Part shown: piece by piece, positions 7,699-14,671 of the stretch
Layout: every line of letters begins with the position of its first letter
How positions within the stretch are numbered: the first letter of the stretch is position 1
IMG/VR virus record: IMGVR_UViG_3300042922_000487
Span: 1-38,074 of that record
Reading direction: 5' to 3' (one strand)
DNA from: a virus
Length of the DNA: 38,074 bases
Position numbers and translations under genes: made by a program
The notes under the pieces: model-generated
Database searches by the model: none
What the model was told of the DNA's origin: nothing
Seen by the model: the letters and a program-made list of their open reading frames with translations, nothing else

Positions 7699-8631
7699 CT
7701 ATGCCGCGAGGGCGTGCGCTTCGGTCAGTGCGAGGTGCTTGAAGGCATGTCCTGCGAGGGACGTGTCAACGGGCTCAAGTCCTCTGCGCTGTCTGTCTGC
7801 TGCCCACTCTTTGGGTGTGAGGTCGCGCTTGTCCGCGTTGCACTGTCTGCATGCGGCGACTATGTTGCTCATGCTGTTGTCCCCGCCTCGAGAGATCGGG
7901 ATGACGTGTTCGGGATCGGGTAGCCCGTCGCAGGGCTGGTGGCAGTAGGCGCAGGTCATGCCCTGCTTTCGGTACTGGTGCAGTACATCGAGGTATCGGA
8001 AGTGTCCTGGCGCGTTGTGCTCTCTCGCCTTGCGTCTACGTCGTGCCACTCGCTTGGCGCATCGTTCGGAGCACCACTTGGATGGGGTGGAGTAGGCTCG
8101 CTCGACGATGCCCCCGCCACAGTCGTCACATGATCCAACCCAGAACGCTGGGGTTGACTCGTGCTTCGGATGAGGTGGTGCCCATGGTTCGGAAGCTCCG
8201 AACCACAGTGCCCAGTGATCGGTCGGCAGTTCGCGCTTCAGTGGGCCGTACCTGTAGAAGTCTCGGCACAGCGTTGAGCAGAAGACGGACTTGTACCGTT
8301 GTTCGCGGCGTGCTTCCTTTTCGCAGTGTGATCCGCACGCATCGCACGCCATGATCACCTTGCGGTGTGCGGGTTTCCGGCAGGCGGCTCCGCAATAGAG
8401 TTGGCGCCCGTGCTTCGGCGTGTAAACCGTGCCGCATTTGCAGGTCCGCGCTTCGGGCTGCGGTGCTTCCGCGCCTTCGGCCCGTCGCTTCTGACCAGCG
8501 CGGATGCGCTCTATGAACGCGCGGTACCGCACTGGGTCAGCCTTGATCCTGAGGTACTTCGCAGCAGCCTTGCACTTGTCTGAGCAGTACTTGCGCGCCG
8601 AGGGCGCAGAGCAATGGGCGCACGTGGTCAT
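7699..8631 (-). CDS. HNH endonuclease with four N-terminal zinc knuckles
   Basis: 310 aa from ATG 8631 (GGGAGAA upstream). Four C2C2-type clusters precede the nuclease: CAHC...CSDKC, CKCG...CGAAC, CDAC...CSTLC and CDDC...CSERC (roughly residues 4-20, 60-85, 95-125, 165-185). The C-terminal HNH domain is CAYCHQPC...PEHVIPISRGG, then SNIVAACRQCNADK. Such enzymes make nicks or breaks, and some assist packaging. It lies between a second HNH gene and terminase, and four zinc knuckles in one phage HNH protein is notable. Could be a homing endonuclease that has settled here. Confidence 0.85.
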   Translation of the reverse strand: MTTCAHCSAPSARKYCSDKCKAAAKYLRIKADPVRYRAFIERIRAGQKRRAEGAEAPQPEARTCKCGTVYTPKHGRQLYCGAACRKPAHRKVIMACDACGSHCEKEARREQRYKSVFCSTLCRDFYRYGPLKRELPTDHWALWFGASEPWAPPHPKHESTPAFWVGSCDDCGGGIVERAYSTPSKWCSERCAKRVARRRRKAREHNAPGHFRYLDVLHQYRKQGMTCAYCHQPCDGLPDPEHVIPISRGGDNSMSNIVAACRQCNADKRDLTPKEWAADRQRRGLEPVDTSLAGHAFKHLALTEAHALAA

Positions 8632-8662
8632 GGCTTCTCCCCATGTCGGTGGGTACAAGAAA

Positions 8663-8718
8663 TGCCCGCCACGACGGGGATCAATCCGTCTGCGGGCACT
8701 CGCCCCCGACAGGGCGAG
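8663..8718 (-). terminator. Two tandem hairpins between the two HNH genes
   Basis: Stem TGCCCGC/GCGGGCA (8663-8669 and 8692-8698) and, next to it, CTCGCCC/GGGCGAG (8699-8705 and 8712-8718). On the minus strand the first transcribed is the compact one, downstream of the 89-aa HNH gene. There is no strong T-run, so these could be terminators, processing sites, or structures linked to packaging-site recognition. Confidence 0.45.
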
Positions 8719-8722
8719 CGGT

Positions 8723-8992
8723 CTAGTTCAGGGCGCCGGAACGGCGAATGATGGGCGATACATCACGGGCACGCTTCGTGCTGTTGCAGGATGCGTGCGC
8801 CGGCTGTTTGTTAGCCAGGGAATCGTCTTGGCTCTTCGCCCAGGGCTTGATGTGGTCGACTACGAACGACATCGGGTCGGGGTACTTGAGGCTGTAGTCG
8901 ATCGATTGGCCGCACAGGGCGCAGTCGGCTTTGAGGCGGGCGAAGTGTGCGCGATGCTTCCTGCGGAGCGGTTCTGAGCGTCCTTCTTGCAT
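8723..8992 (-). CDS. HNH endonuclease (packaging-associated type)
   Basis: 89 aa. Complete minimal HNH: CALCGQSIDY, SFVVDHIKPWAKSQDD (the DH catalytic pair), SLANKQPAHASCNSTK. This short form lying next to the terminase genes matches the HK97 gp74-like HNH proteins, which are known to help terminase in cos cleavage. Here it is one gene removed from terminase small. Start ATG 8992; SD weak. Confidence 0.85.
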   Translation of the reverse strand: MQEGRSEPLRRKHRAHFARLKADCALCGQSIDYSLKYPDPMSFVVDHIKPWAKSQDDSLANKQPAHASCNSTKRARDVSPIIRRSGALN

Positions 8993-9052
8993 TGGACACC
9001 CCCAACTTGGGCAGGTTGTCGGCGAAGGTAGTTGCCCGTCCGTGGCGCACCC

Positions 9053-9148
9053 TCATTTCGGGGCGTGCGGTTGAGCAAAGTGCTCGGTGTCGAAGGGAAG
9101 TTGTGGACCGTGTGGGAGTTGCACCCACTGTTCCCGCGCCGTCTGCAC
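9053..9148 (-). CDS. Possible small protein (31 aa) upstream of HNH gene
   Basis: GTG at 9148, 31 codons (VQTAREQWVQLPHGPQLPFD..., ending HAPK). The start has only a weak GGGA upstream. The amino-acid composition is protein-like, but the length is too short to be sure. The rest of the 9056-9244 interval is where the packaging site could lie, and the alternative is that this is non-coding. Confidence 0.35.
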   Translation of the reverse strand: MQTAREQWVQLPHGPQLPFDTEHFAQPHAPK

Positions 9149-9164
9149 ATCCCGTGTCGGACGT

Positions 9165-9248
9165 TCAGGCGCAGGGCGTTACTGCTCGGCCCGTGGTGTG
9201 GTTTGCGTCGTCACCCGCGACGAGATACAGGAACCCCCTACAGGTCAC
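9165..9248 (-). CDS. Possible small protein (27 aa), translationally coupled
   Basis: GTG start overlaps the stop of the upstream 86-aa gene (GTGA), as most genes in this operon do. 27 codons (VTCRGFLYLVAGDDANHTTG, ending AVTPCA). No recognisable motif beyond two Cys. Supported only by coupling and open frame. Confidence 0.35.
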   Translation of the reverse strand: MTCRGFLYLVAGDDANHTTGRAVTPCA

Positions 9249-9505
9249 TCTTCGTCTTCGTCGTCCGCGTCGACGGACGCCGCATCAATCCACTTGACAT
9301 GTAGTCGTTGCGCGTAGTCAAGCAGACCCGACGTGTTGTGTACGGGTTGCCCGTCAGGCCATTCCCGCATGTAGTAGCCGCCGCGGTCCTCAGCGTGGAC
9401 CCCGTACACCATGAGCACCCATTCGCTGCTGAAGGCACCGGGGAACTCGTCAGCGAAGTGCTGGGAGATTGCGTCCTCGAGGTCAGCCTTCGTTTGGTCA
9501 CTCAC
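9245..9505 (-). CDS. Hypothetical protein, acidic C-terminus (86 aa)
   Basis: GTG start at 9505, seven bases after GGGAG; the longer reading to 9538 lacks an SD. The N-terminus is VSDQTKADLEDAISQHFADE; the middle (SSEWVLMVYGVHAEDRGGYYMREWPDGQPVH) is a small beta-rich unit, and the last residues are a run of Asp/Glu (DADDEDEE). I do not recognise a family. Possible DNA-mimic or protein-binding role is speculation. Stop overlaps the next start. Confidence 0.65.
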   Translation of the reverse strand: MSDQTKADLEDAISQHFADEFPGAFSSEWVLMVYGVHAEDRGGYYMREWPDGQPVHNTSGLLDYAQRLHVKWIDAASVDADDEDEE

Positions 9506-9599
9506 GGCCGCGCTCCCATTCTTCCGAGCAGCACGCATCCCTAGCGGATTCCGTTGCCCACACCGAAGTGCAGTCAGGGCACTCGTATACGTCAGTCAC
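9498..9599 (-). CDS. Tiny zinc-ribbon-like protein (33 aa)
   Basis: GTG at 9599 with GGGAG eight bases upstream; 33 codons. CPDC near the N-terminus and CC---W near the C-terminus give four Cys that could bind zinc. Overlaps the following gene's start by eight bases, consistent with coupled translation. No function can be assigned. Confidence 0.55.
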   Translation of the reverse strand: MTDVYECPDCTSVWATESARDACCSEEWERGRE

Positions 9600-9627
9600 T
9601 GGTTGGTCTCCCTAACAGCTGCGACGA

Positions 9628-9642
9628 CCCTCCATGGGAGGG
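9628..9642. terminator. Compact GC hairpin in intergenic gap
   Basis: CCCTCC-ATG-GGAGGG, a six-bp stem with three-nt loop inside the 80-bp gap between genes at 9599 and 9680. No T-run follows closely on either strand, so termination is uncertain; an mRNA-processing role is also possible. Confidence 0.35.
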
Positions 9643-9679
9643 CTGCGGGTCTTTCGGGGTCACTGGTTTGGAGACTCGC

Positions 9680-9835
9680 CTACTGTTGACCCTTGTTCGG
9701 CGTGACTTGTTCGATCCAGTGGAAACGCCCCCCGTCACCCTCGCCCATGTGCAATCCGGGGTGGCCGGAGTGGAGCACGCAGAACAGGGAGTCGAAGTCG
9801 AGGACCAGGGACACTGTGCAACGGTCCCGGGACAT
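9680..9835 (-). CDS. Hypothetical protein (51 aa)
   Basis: ATG at 9835 overlaps the stop of the DUF7455-like gene (TGATG). 51 codons with the pattern SRDRCTVSLVLDFDSLFCVL followed by HSGHPGLHMGEG and FHWIEQVTPNKGQQ. Cys and several His are present, but no clear motif. It resembles short actinophage operon proteins of unknown role. Confidence 0.6.
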   Translation of the reverse strand: MSRDRCTVSLVLDFDSLFCVLHSGHPGLHMGEGDGGRFHWIEQVTPNKGQQ

Positions 9836-10035
9836 CACAGATCCTCAAGGAGAAACGAGTAGTCATGGAGTTCAGTCACAGCGGGGAGTAGCTTCTCCTC
9901 GTTCCGCCGCCAGTCATGGACACACCAACGCAGCAATGTCCCGTACGCGCGGGAGATGACATACGCCTGCGCCCCGCAACCGTCACACCGGTCCGACGCG
10001 TCGGGACGCATCTTCTCCCAGGACTCTTCATCCAT
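9835..10035 (-). CDS. DUF7455-like zinc protein (66 aa)
   Basis: Contains RCDGCGAQAYVISRAYG, then LLRWCVHDWRRNEEKL and AVTELHDYSFLLEDL, the C-x2-C ... C-x2-H layout of the DUF7455-like proteins common in actinobacteria and their phages. Role unknown; the Cys/His set probably binds zinc. ATG 10035 is preceded by GGGTGG. Stop overlaps the next gene. Confidence 0.72.
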   Translation of the reverse strand: MDEESWEKMRPDASDRCDGCGAQAYVISRAYGTLLRWCVHDWRRNEEKLLPAVTELHDYSFLLEDL

Positions 10036-10039
10036 GGTT

Positions 10040-10215
10040 GACCACCCGTCTTCAGGGGGTTAGGAATAGCCATCCGCCGCGCTCGTCGGCGCGGTCTGCA
10101 TAATCAAGCTCGAGGCCCGTTGTTACTGGAGTCGCCGGGTTGGCGGATGGAAGTAGTGGGGGCAGTTTCGCTCTCGGAAGCCATGCCCAGGGCTCGGCCC
10201 CTTGCAGCCTTTGGT
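10040..10215 (-). pseudogene. Gap with a possible frameshifted small gene
   Basis: An ATG at 10184 opens 23 codons (MASESETAPTTSIRQPGDSS...), then stops. A second minus frame over the same stretch is open from inside the previous gene and ends, at TGA just above 10040, in TTGLELDYADRADERGGW then LFLTP, which reads like real protein but has no start codon. One base shift would fuse the two. This may be a decayed gene or a sequence error, or simply non-coding. Confidence 0.25.
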
Positions 10216-10380
10216 TCAGATGCGACGGAGGTCTTCTACCGGGAGCCAGTAGTCGGCGTCACCGAAGTTGACCTTCGCCATCCGCGCGTCGTTCGTGATC
10301 CAACGCACAACGCCGGTCTCGTCGAGGCTGCGGCTCTGAACCGTGTCTGCGACCTGGAGTGTTCCAAGATGGGCGCTCAT
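10216..10380 (-). CDS. Hypothetical protein (54 aa)
   Basis: ATG 10380 with AGGA eight bases upstream. The product (SAHLGTLQVADTVQSRSLDE... ARMAKVNFGDADYWLPVEDL) looks like a small beta-barrel of the KOW/SH3 or 'VxxGDxV' sort, similar in style to the 80-aa product at 24369-24611. Function unknown. Confidence 0.62.
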   Translation of the reverse strand: MSAHLGTLQVADTVQSRSLDETGVVRWITNDARMAKVNFGDADYWLPVEDLRRI

Positions 10381-10393
10381 GGTTCTCATCCTC

Positions 10394-11215
10394 CTACACT
10401 CCACGGACCATGGACATTCGTTCGGGTTCGATGCTGAGGCGGGAGTAGCCGCCACAGTTGACGCACTTTCGCATCGTGTACGTGAGGACGTTGGCGACGT
10501 AACGTCTAGCGTCCTGCGCAGTTTCCCCACCGCACCGGTTGCATGTCGTCATCTTGCCTTTGCCGTCTACGAACAGGTGCGGGTGGTTCTTGATGTGGGG
10601 GCGCAGCCAGTCGTACAGGCCCTGTGTGGCGATGACGTCGCCGGCGCAGTACTCGGTGAGTCGTTCCCGGTCCTCAACGGACCCTGAAACAGCCCTGTCC
10701 ATCGCTTCCCGGTCGTACACGTCGGTCTTCGCTGGGATATCTAGGATCTGGCACAGCGCGTTCAGCGACTTGAACGCCACACCGGACTTGAACCGGCGTG
10801 CCACCTTGAGCGTGTCGACCGTCTTGAACGGCGGCAACGGGGCCAGGTTCGGTACATGCCGGTGACCGATGCGGGGAAAGTAGAGGTCCCCCTCGAGCCA
10901 CGGGATGTCCGCATTATCCAGGTTGTGGCCAACAATGATGTCGGCGCGGGACATGAGCTCGTGAACGTTCTTCAGGAAGCGGCCACGGCCACCCTTGTCC
11001 CACTCGGCAAGACGGATCACGTCGGGGCTGTCGTACCACTTCGCGCAAACGATCGTCGTGCGGGGTTCGCGCACCACCGTTTCGTGGTGGATGTACCGCT
11101 TTTGCAGGTCGCGGCGTTCCCACCAAGCCTGCTGGGTGATGCCAGCGACCCGCTCCACGTCCAGGATCAGGATTCGGTTACGAACCTTCGGGTCGATCGT
11201 CGCCGCAGCTCGCAT
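10394..11215 (-). CDS. DEDDy 3'-5' exonuclease (DNA polymerase B exo-like) with zinc ribbon
   Basis: 273 aa. RNase H-like exonuclease motifs: ExoI LILDVER (D19, E21), ExoII IIVGHNLDNADIPWL (N98 and an Asp at 100 or 103), ExoIII YCAGD (Y189, D193). This is the proofreading exonuclease domain without any polymerase domain. The C-terminus adds a zinc ribbon CNRCGG...CVNCGG (about residues 233-255). It may act in DNA repair, recombination or nucleotide recycling. The start at 11215 overlaps the stop of the upstream gene (TGATG). Confidence 0.85.
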   Translation of the reverse strand: MRAAATIDPKVRNRILILDVERVAGITQQAWWERRDLQKRYIHHETVVREPRTTIVCAKWYDSPDVIRLAEWDKGGRGRFLKNVHELMSRADIIVGHNLDNADIPWLEGDLYFPRIGHRHVPNLAPLPPFKTVDTLKVARRFKSGVAFKSLNALCQILDIPAKTDVYDREAMDRAVSGSVEDRERLTEYCAGDVIATQGLYDWLRPHIKNHPHLFVDGKGKMTTCNRCGGETAQDARRYVANVLTYTMRKCVNCGGYSRLSIEPERMSMVRGV

Positions 11216-11445
11216 CAACGGCATGAGCAGTCACCCCGACCATGCCGGCGAACCTTATCCGCGGACACATCATGCCCGTCAGCCTTGAATACGCGGGCAA
11301 TGTAAGACCCGTCCCGGCCCTCATCGACCATCTGGTCGTAGTAGGCGCGGTCTTCAGGGTCAAGTGAACGAAGAATGGCACCGAAACCACATTTGGGTCC
11401 CGGTTTCTTGGATTCCACGGCCTGCGCCGCTGTTCTGAGTCCCAC
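11215..11445 (-). CDS. Small HTH-like Cys-tailed protein (76 aa)
   Basis: GTG start at 11445 (GGGGAT upstream). Pattern KKPGPKCGFGAILRSLDPED, then YIARVFKADGHDVSADKVRRHGRGDCSC: a short helix-turn-helix-like unit ending in a C-S-C tail. Proteins with this 'KPGPKC-FG-ILRSL...V-RH-RG-CSC' layout recur in actinophages; the function is unknown and could be DNA binding. Confidence 0.65.
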   Translation of the reverse strand: MGLRTAAQAVESKKPGPKCGFGAILRSLDPEDRAYYDQMVDEGRDGSYIARVFKADGHDVSADKVRRHGRGDCSCR

Positions 11446-11753
11446 GGGTATCCCCCAACGGGTTAGTGCGCTCCCCCGTAACGCGAGGAAGCGCGGAAAC
11501 GGAAGAAATGGGTGCACACCTCAGCCACCCTGTGGGGTGCTGGCTCATGCGTTTAGCGCACACGGGGTAGCGGGCCATGCGGCGCGTTTGTGTGGGGCGG
11601 TCGGCTGCTGTGCCGACCTTCTCAACCCGTCATGGCGGTGGTAACTCAGTCGCTCGGCGGGGAGTCGGTTAAACGACGAACCGGCGGGAGACATGGCTCA
11701 CCACCGGCAGAACTAAGGATACTACATAAGTGGGTGCTTATGCAAGGGTTCCG
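11446..11753. other. Intergenic stretch upstream of exonuclease operon
   Basis: About 300 bp with no supported gene. It holds the minus-strand promoter candidate at 11716-11745 in a locally AT-rich patch, and CCGG-bounded inverted repeats near 11680-11708. The open frames here are GC-rich shadows. Confidence 0.5.
11716..11745 (-). promoter_or_regulatory. Candidate sigma-A promoter for leftward middle genes
   Basis: On the minus strand TTGCAT, an 18-bp spacer, and TATCCT, in the only AT-rich patch of the gap. It would drive the genes from 11445 leftward toward terminase. An alternative -10 (TAGTAT) gives a 15-bp spacer. Confidence 0.35.
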
Positions 11754-12209
11754 CTAGATGTTGTGTCGCGGGGCTCCTTCGGAGTTTCGCCAGATGCATA
11801 GCATGGTGGGAAAGGGTGCGGGCGTGGTGGCGTTGCCGAACTTCAGCCGGCCCTTGATGAATCGGATCTCGGCGAGCGGTAGCACGTAATCGTGGAACCA
11901 CTTCACGTCGGTACGGGCGGGGACGAGCATCACCGTGGTTGCCGCGGCGTGCGCGGCCTTCCAAACCCAATGCTTCAGCTGGTCGCCATACGGCGGGTTG
12001 CACCAGACGACCTCCCCGTCCCAGTCCTGCGATATCCCGTCATCGTCCACGGTGTAGAACTTCGGGCACTTCGTGTTCGTCGGGTCGGCTGCAACGTCGA
12101 CCGTGAATCCGAACTCCTTGTTGAGTTCGTCATACAGCCACTGCGGCGTGGGCCACTCCACCGTCTGCGACGACAGGAAGACGCTCCTGTCGATCGTCGT
12201 GTCAGGCAT
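11754..12209 (-). CDS. dam: DNA N6-adenine methyltransferase (phage Dam family)
   Basis: 151 aa. Opens with WPTPQWLYDELNKEFGFTVD then VAADPTNTKC, the family's substrate/SAM region, and has the catalytic motif NPPY (residues 71-74, in VVWCNPPYGDQL). VMLVPARTDVKWFHDYV is the usual later motif. It would methylate adenine in phage DNA, perhaps against host restriction. ATG 12209 lies directly after a GAGGA; a TTG at 12242 that overlaps the upstream stop is an alternative start, adding 11 residues. Confidence 0.88.
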   Translation of the reverse strand: MPDTTIDRSVFLSSQTVEWPTPQWLYDELNKEFGFTVDVAADPTNTKCPKFYTVDDDGISQDWDGEVVWCNPPYGDQLKHWVWKAAHAAATTVMLVPARTDVKWFHDYVLPLAEIRFIKGRLKFGNATTPAPFPTMLCIWRNSEGAPRHNI

Positions 12210-12238
12210 TCCTCGCCCTAACTTTACGGTCCATACGT

Positions 12239-12886
12239 TCAACGGTCATCACTCGCTGCTATCCGTGTGTGGTTCGCGGTTCCTGCGTTGAGCGCGGTGA
12301 GTAAGAACATGAACTGACCGGGTAGCCAGATGACACCGCAGGGTCCGCACCGGGCGTCGAGGGTGTCGCCGGTGTTCCTGTCGCGACGGAATGCGAGTGC
12401 GGCTGATCGGAGTTCTTCCCCGTCAACGACCCGGTATTCGTATCGTTCTCCACATGCGGGGCATGGGAGTTCAATGGGTGCGAGGCGGGGTGGGTCCAAA
12501 TAGTCTTCGATGGCTTGGATCCACTGTGCGACTACGGCGGGGGCGTACATGGTGCGTCCGTTGATGGTGACGATGGTTTCGGTGGTTGCCCACGCCGCCC
12601 ATTCGGACAGCAACGTTTCGGGGTGGACGACACCGTTGACACGGTTGAACGCCGCCCTGTGTGCTTCCCACACCTGTGTTTCGATCAGGTTGTACAGGTC
12701 GAACGCTGCCGCCTGAAACGGGAGCTTCGTTCTCCCCGCGCCTCCGATACCGTCCGTTGGTCCCCCACCGTGGATTGCGTCGCGGAGTTGGGACAGAAGA
12801 GACGGCACCGAATGGAACTCGATGCCGTCCTGGGTGCTGATCGCTTTCTTATGGTCAGCGACCAGTTGTTCAACGTCCAGCGTCAT
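12239..12886 (-). CDS. Conserved-type actinophage protein with zinc site (215 aa)
   Basis: Starts at ATG 12886, overlapping the upstream stop. N-terminal helical half (LDVEQLVADHKKAISTQDGI..., AAFDLYNLIETQVWEAH) then CPACGERYEYR and CGPCGVIW, which form a four-Cys zinc ribbon at about residues 150-195. Proteins of this shape (DUF7340/7341-like) are frequent in actinophage replication regions; their role is unknown. Lies between the methyltransferase and the small 80-aa gene. Confidence 0.65.
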   Translation of the reverse strand: MTLDVEQLVADHKKAISTQDGIEFHSVPSLLSQLRDAIHGGGPTDGIGGAGRTKLPFQAAAFDLYNLIETQVWEAHRAAFNRVNGVVHPETLLSEWAAWATTETIVTINGRTMYAPAVVAQWIQAIEDYLDPPRLAPIELPCPACGERYEYRVVDGEELRSAALAFRRDRNTGDTLDARCGPCGVIWLPGQFMFLLTALNAGTANHTRIAASDDR

Positions 12887-13125
12887 GTGCGCTCCCCTGT
12901 CGTTTCGAGTTCCTTGTAGTACCGGTCGAAGTTTCGTTGACTGATCCACCGCACCGTCCACGTGTCGGTGTCTGCGTGTACCCAACCCAAATAGTGGTCA
13001 CCGTTCCTGCGGGGTCGGGCGTCAACAATGCGGACAGGTTTCTCCCACCGTCGCCACCGTTTGTCGAATCCGTACTGGGTGAGGAGTTGCCCACGCTTCA
13101 CAGCAATGGCTTCGCTATACGTCAC
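12883..13125 (-). CDS. Hypothetical protein (80 aa)
   Basis: GTG at 13125 overlaps the previous gene's stop by 11 bp; no SD, so probably translationally coupled. Basic N-terminus (SEAIAVKRGQLLTQYGFDKR), middle VRIVDARPRRNGDHYLGWVH, then RWISQRNFDRYYKELE. A small beta-rich, Trp/Arg-rich protein. No family recognised. Confidence 0.55.
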   Translation of the reverse strand: MTYSEAIAVKRGQLLTQYGFDKRWRRWEKPVRIVDARPRRNGDHYLGWVHADTDTWTVRWISQRNFDRYYKELETTGERT

Positions 13126-13321
13126 CGCGAGGCACCGCCCCACTGTCTGGGACGAGCTCCTCAACCTGGGTCACCACAACGAAGGCATCCGCGGGGTGAC
13201 CCGGCCAGCCGAGGTCGAGCGCCCTTTCTGCGACGCCTTCCCGGCTGTGCGATACGACGATCACGGTGGTCTTGCCGGCCCCGTTGCGGGGGCGGACTTC
13301 GGTATGGAATTTCGCGAGCAT
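13115..13321 (-). CDS. Hypothetical protein (68 aa) next to DpdA-like gene
   Basis: ATG 13321 with AAAGG upstream. Pattern FHTEVRPRNGAGKTTVIVVS, then HSREGVAERALDLGWPGHPA, VVVTQVEELV. The GAGKTT string looks like part of a P-loop but the protein is far too short for an NTPase. Probably a small alpha/beta protein. It follows the transglycosylase-like gene and may be part of the same unit. Confidence 0.6.
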   Translation of the reverse strand: MLAKFHTEVRPRNGAGKTTVIVVSHSREGVAERALDLGWPGHPADAFVVVTQVEELVPDSGAVPRGDV

Positions 13322-13331
13322 GATGGGCCTT

Positions 13332-13946
13332 TCAGATGAGGGTTGGTGCGTTGACTTGGCGAAGCCAGCCGAGCACCTTGGGTAGGTTTTGGTCGGGGCC
13401 GAATACGAGGAACGTGCCGTCTGCGGAGTCGCATCCAATACCGTTCGCGTATCTCATGCGGGAGGCTGAGTTGACGCGTCCCATGTGGACCCGCTTGCCC
13501 CGCTCTTTTGCTTCCGCGGTCAGATCACGAGCGTGACGCCCAAGCTTCCATTCGGTTGTTCCGCCGAGGAATAGGATGTCGAACTCGCCCCACGGCACAC
13601 CGACGAACTCGGCACCGTCCTGCGCGACGAATGCTGCCGGGTATCCAAGTTCCCGAATCTTCGGGAGCCACGGAGTCGACCGGGCTAGGGTTCCCGCGGC
13701 GTCTGCGACCACGTCCGGAGCTGTTGCGAACAGGCACCGCGACCGTTGCTCCGGCGTGAAGGTGTCTAGCCATGCGAGCCACGCGTCTTCGCCTGGGAAT
13801 CCCTTACCGAAGCATCCGTTATCGGCGCACCATGCGGCACCCTCGGGGATCGAGTTGCCCTGCATGGGCGTGTTGATCATCCCGAGGGTGCCGTTGGTCA
13901 TGGCTTCACGGATTCGTGCTGTGGACGGGTTTCCGAAGTACAACAC
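13332..13946 (-). CDS. dpdA: DpdA-like 7-deazaguanine (TGT-family) DNA transglycosylase
   Basis: 204 aa. Motifs match the tRNA-guanine transglycosylase fold used by phage DpdA: CADNGCFGKG (D42, in place of DSGGFQ), FATAPDVV (residues 73-80), GGTTEWKLG (128-136, like the GG-x5-E strand) and HMGRVNS...YANGIGCDSADG (D173 as likely nucleophile). Phage DpdA enzymes exchange guanine in DNA for preQ0-type bases, which protects it from restriction. It is shorter than tRNA-acting TGT, and its neighbour is a queuosine-precursor-type transporter. Acting on tRNA instead is an alternative. Confidence 0.7.
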   Translation of the reverse strand: MLYFGNPSTARIREAMTNGTLGMINTPMQGNSIPEGAAWCADNGCFGKGFPGEDAWLAWLDTFTPEQRSRCLFATAPDVVADAAGTLARSTPWLPKIRELGYPAAFVAQDGAEFVGVPWGEFDILFLGGTTEWKLGRHARDLTAEAKERGKRVHMGRVNSASRMRYANGIGCDSADGTFLVFGPDQNLPKVLGWLRQVNAPTLI

Positions 13947-14472
13947 GGGACACCGCCCATCCGATGAGAAGGAACGCGAGCATGGCCCACACCTTGCCGA
14001 CGAGTTGTCCGGGCAGCGCGGGAAGGATGGCAGCAGGACCGAATGCGATTCCGAGGAACAGGACCGTGTCGACCACGGCCCCTACGACGGTGGAAGCGGC
14101 TACCGCGATAGCCCACTTGCGGTCACCGAACCGTGACCGTTTCCGAATGGGCGTGTACACGCCGTAGTCAGCGAGCTCAGAAACGAGGAACGCGACCGCC
14201 GATGCGATTGCGATGAACGGTGCAGACATCGCAAACGAGAGGATCGCCCCCGCCAGGATCGCGCCGACCACCACCCACCTTCCGAGGGTGTCCTGCACCG
14301 CGTCTCTGAGTGCGAGCGTCGCTCCTGCTACGAGCGTTCCCGCGGTCGCTGTCAGCCCGAATCCGACAGGGATGAATCCCATGTGGGTGGTGAGGACGTT
14401 CGCGAGAACGACCGTTGAAATGAAAACGGCCACCAGAATCCATCCGGTGACCTGTCGTGCTGTCTTGTTCAC
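13906..14472 (-). CDS. VUT/YhhQ-family queuosine-precursor transporter
   Basis: 188 aa with about six hydrophobic spans. GWILVAVFISTVVLANVLTT opens helix 1; LALRDAVQDTLGR is the conserved loop; SELADYGVYTPIRKRS and the late segment VVGAVVDTVLFLGIAF are family hallmarks. YhhQ proteins import preQ0/preQ1 across the cell membrane. It overlaps the DpdA-like gene by 41 bp, so the two are probably co-translated: import of the base, then insertion into phage DNA. No preQ0 synthesis genes are seen in the window. Confidence 0.82.
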   Translation of the reverse strand: MNKTARQVTGWILVAVFISTVVLANVLTTHMGFIPVGFGLTATAGTLVAGATLALRDAVQDTLGRWVVVGAILAGAILSFAMSAPFIAIASAVAFLVSELADYGVYTPIRKRSRFGDRKWAIAVAASTVVGAVVDTVLFLGIAFGPAAILPALPGQLVGKVWAMLAFLLIGWAVSRVVLRKPVHSTNP

Positions 14473-14488
14473 GTGTCTCTTCTTCCTG

Positions 14489-14671
14489 TCAATTCGATTC
14501 GGTCATCAGTGCGTCGAGTAGCCCGCCCCGCGGAGCAACCTCGGCGGGATACGTGCTCAGCGACTCGTCCCACTGGGCGAAGCCGCGGCGGATGTGATTC
14601 CCGTCGTGCCCAGCTCCGAGGTCGCATCGTGTGCCGCCGCCGTAGAACTCGGCTCGGCACCGCCCGGTCAT
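14489..14671 (-). CDS. Small Cys/His protein (60 aa)
   Basis: ATG 14671 overlaps the previous stop (ATGA). Pattern MTGRCRAEFYGGGTRCDLGA then GHDGNHIRRGFAQWDESL: two Cys and two His spaced like a small zinc finger (C-x10-C-x4-H-x3-H). The same 'C--------C-L--GH-G-H' layout is common in short actinophage and actinobacterial proteins. Function unknown. Confidence 0.62.
   Translation of the reverse strand: MTGRCRAEFYGGGTRCDLGAGHDGNHIRRGFAQWDESLSTYPAEVAPRGGLLDALMTESN

Noticed and set aside
13115-13321. GAGKTT as a Walker A ATPase motif
   Set aside because: The protein is only 68 aa and lacks Walker B or a nucleotide-binding fold; the match is likely accidental.
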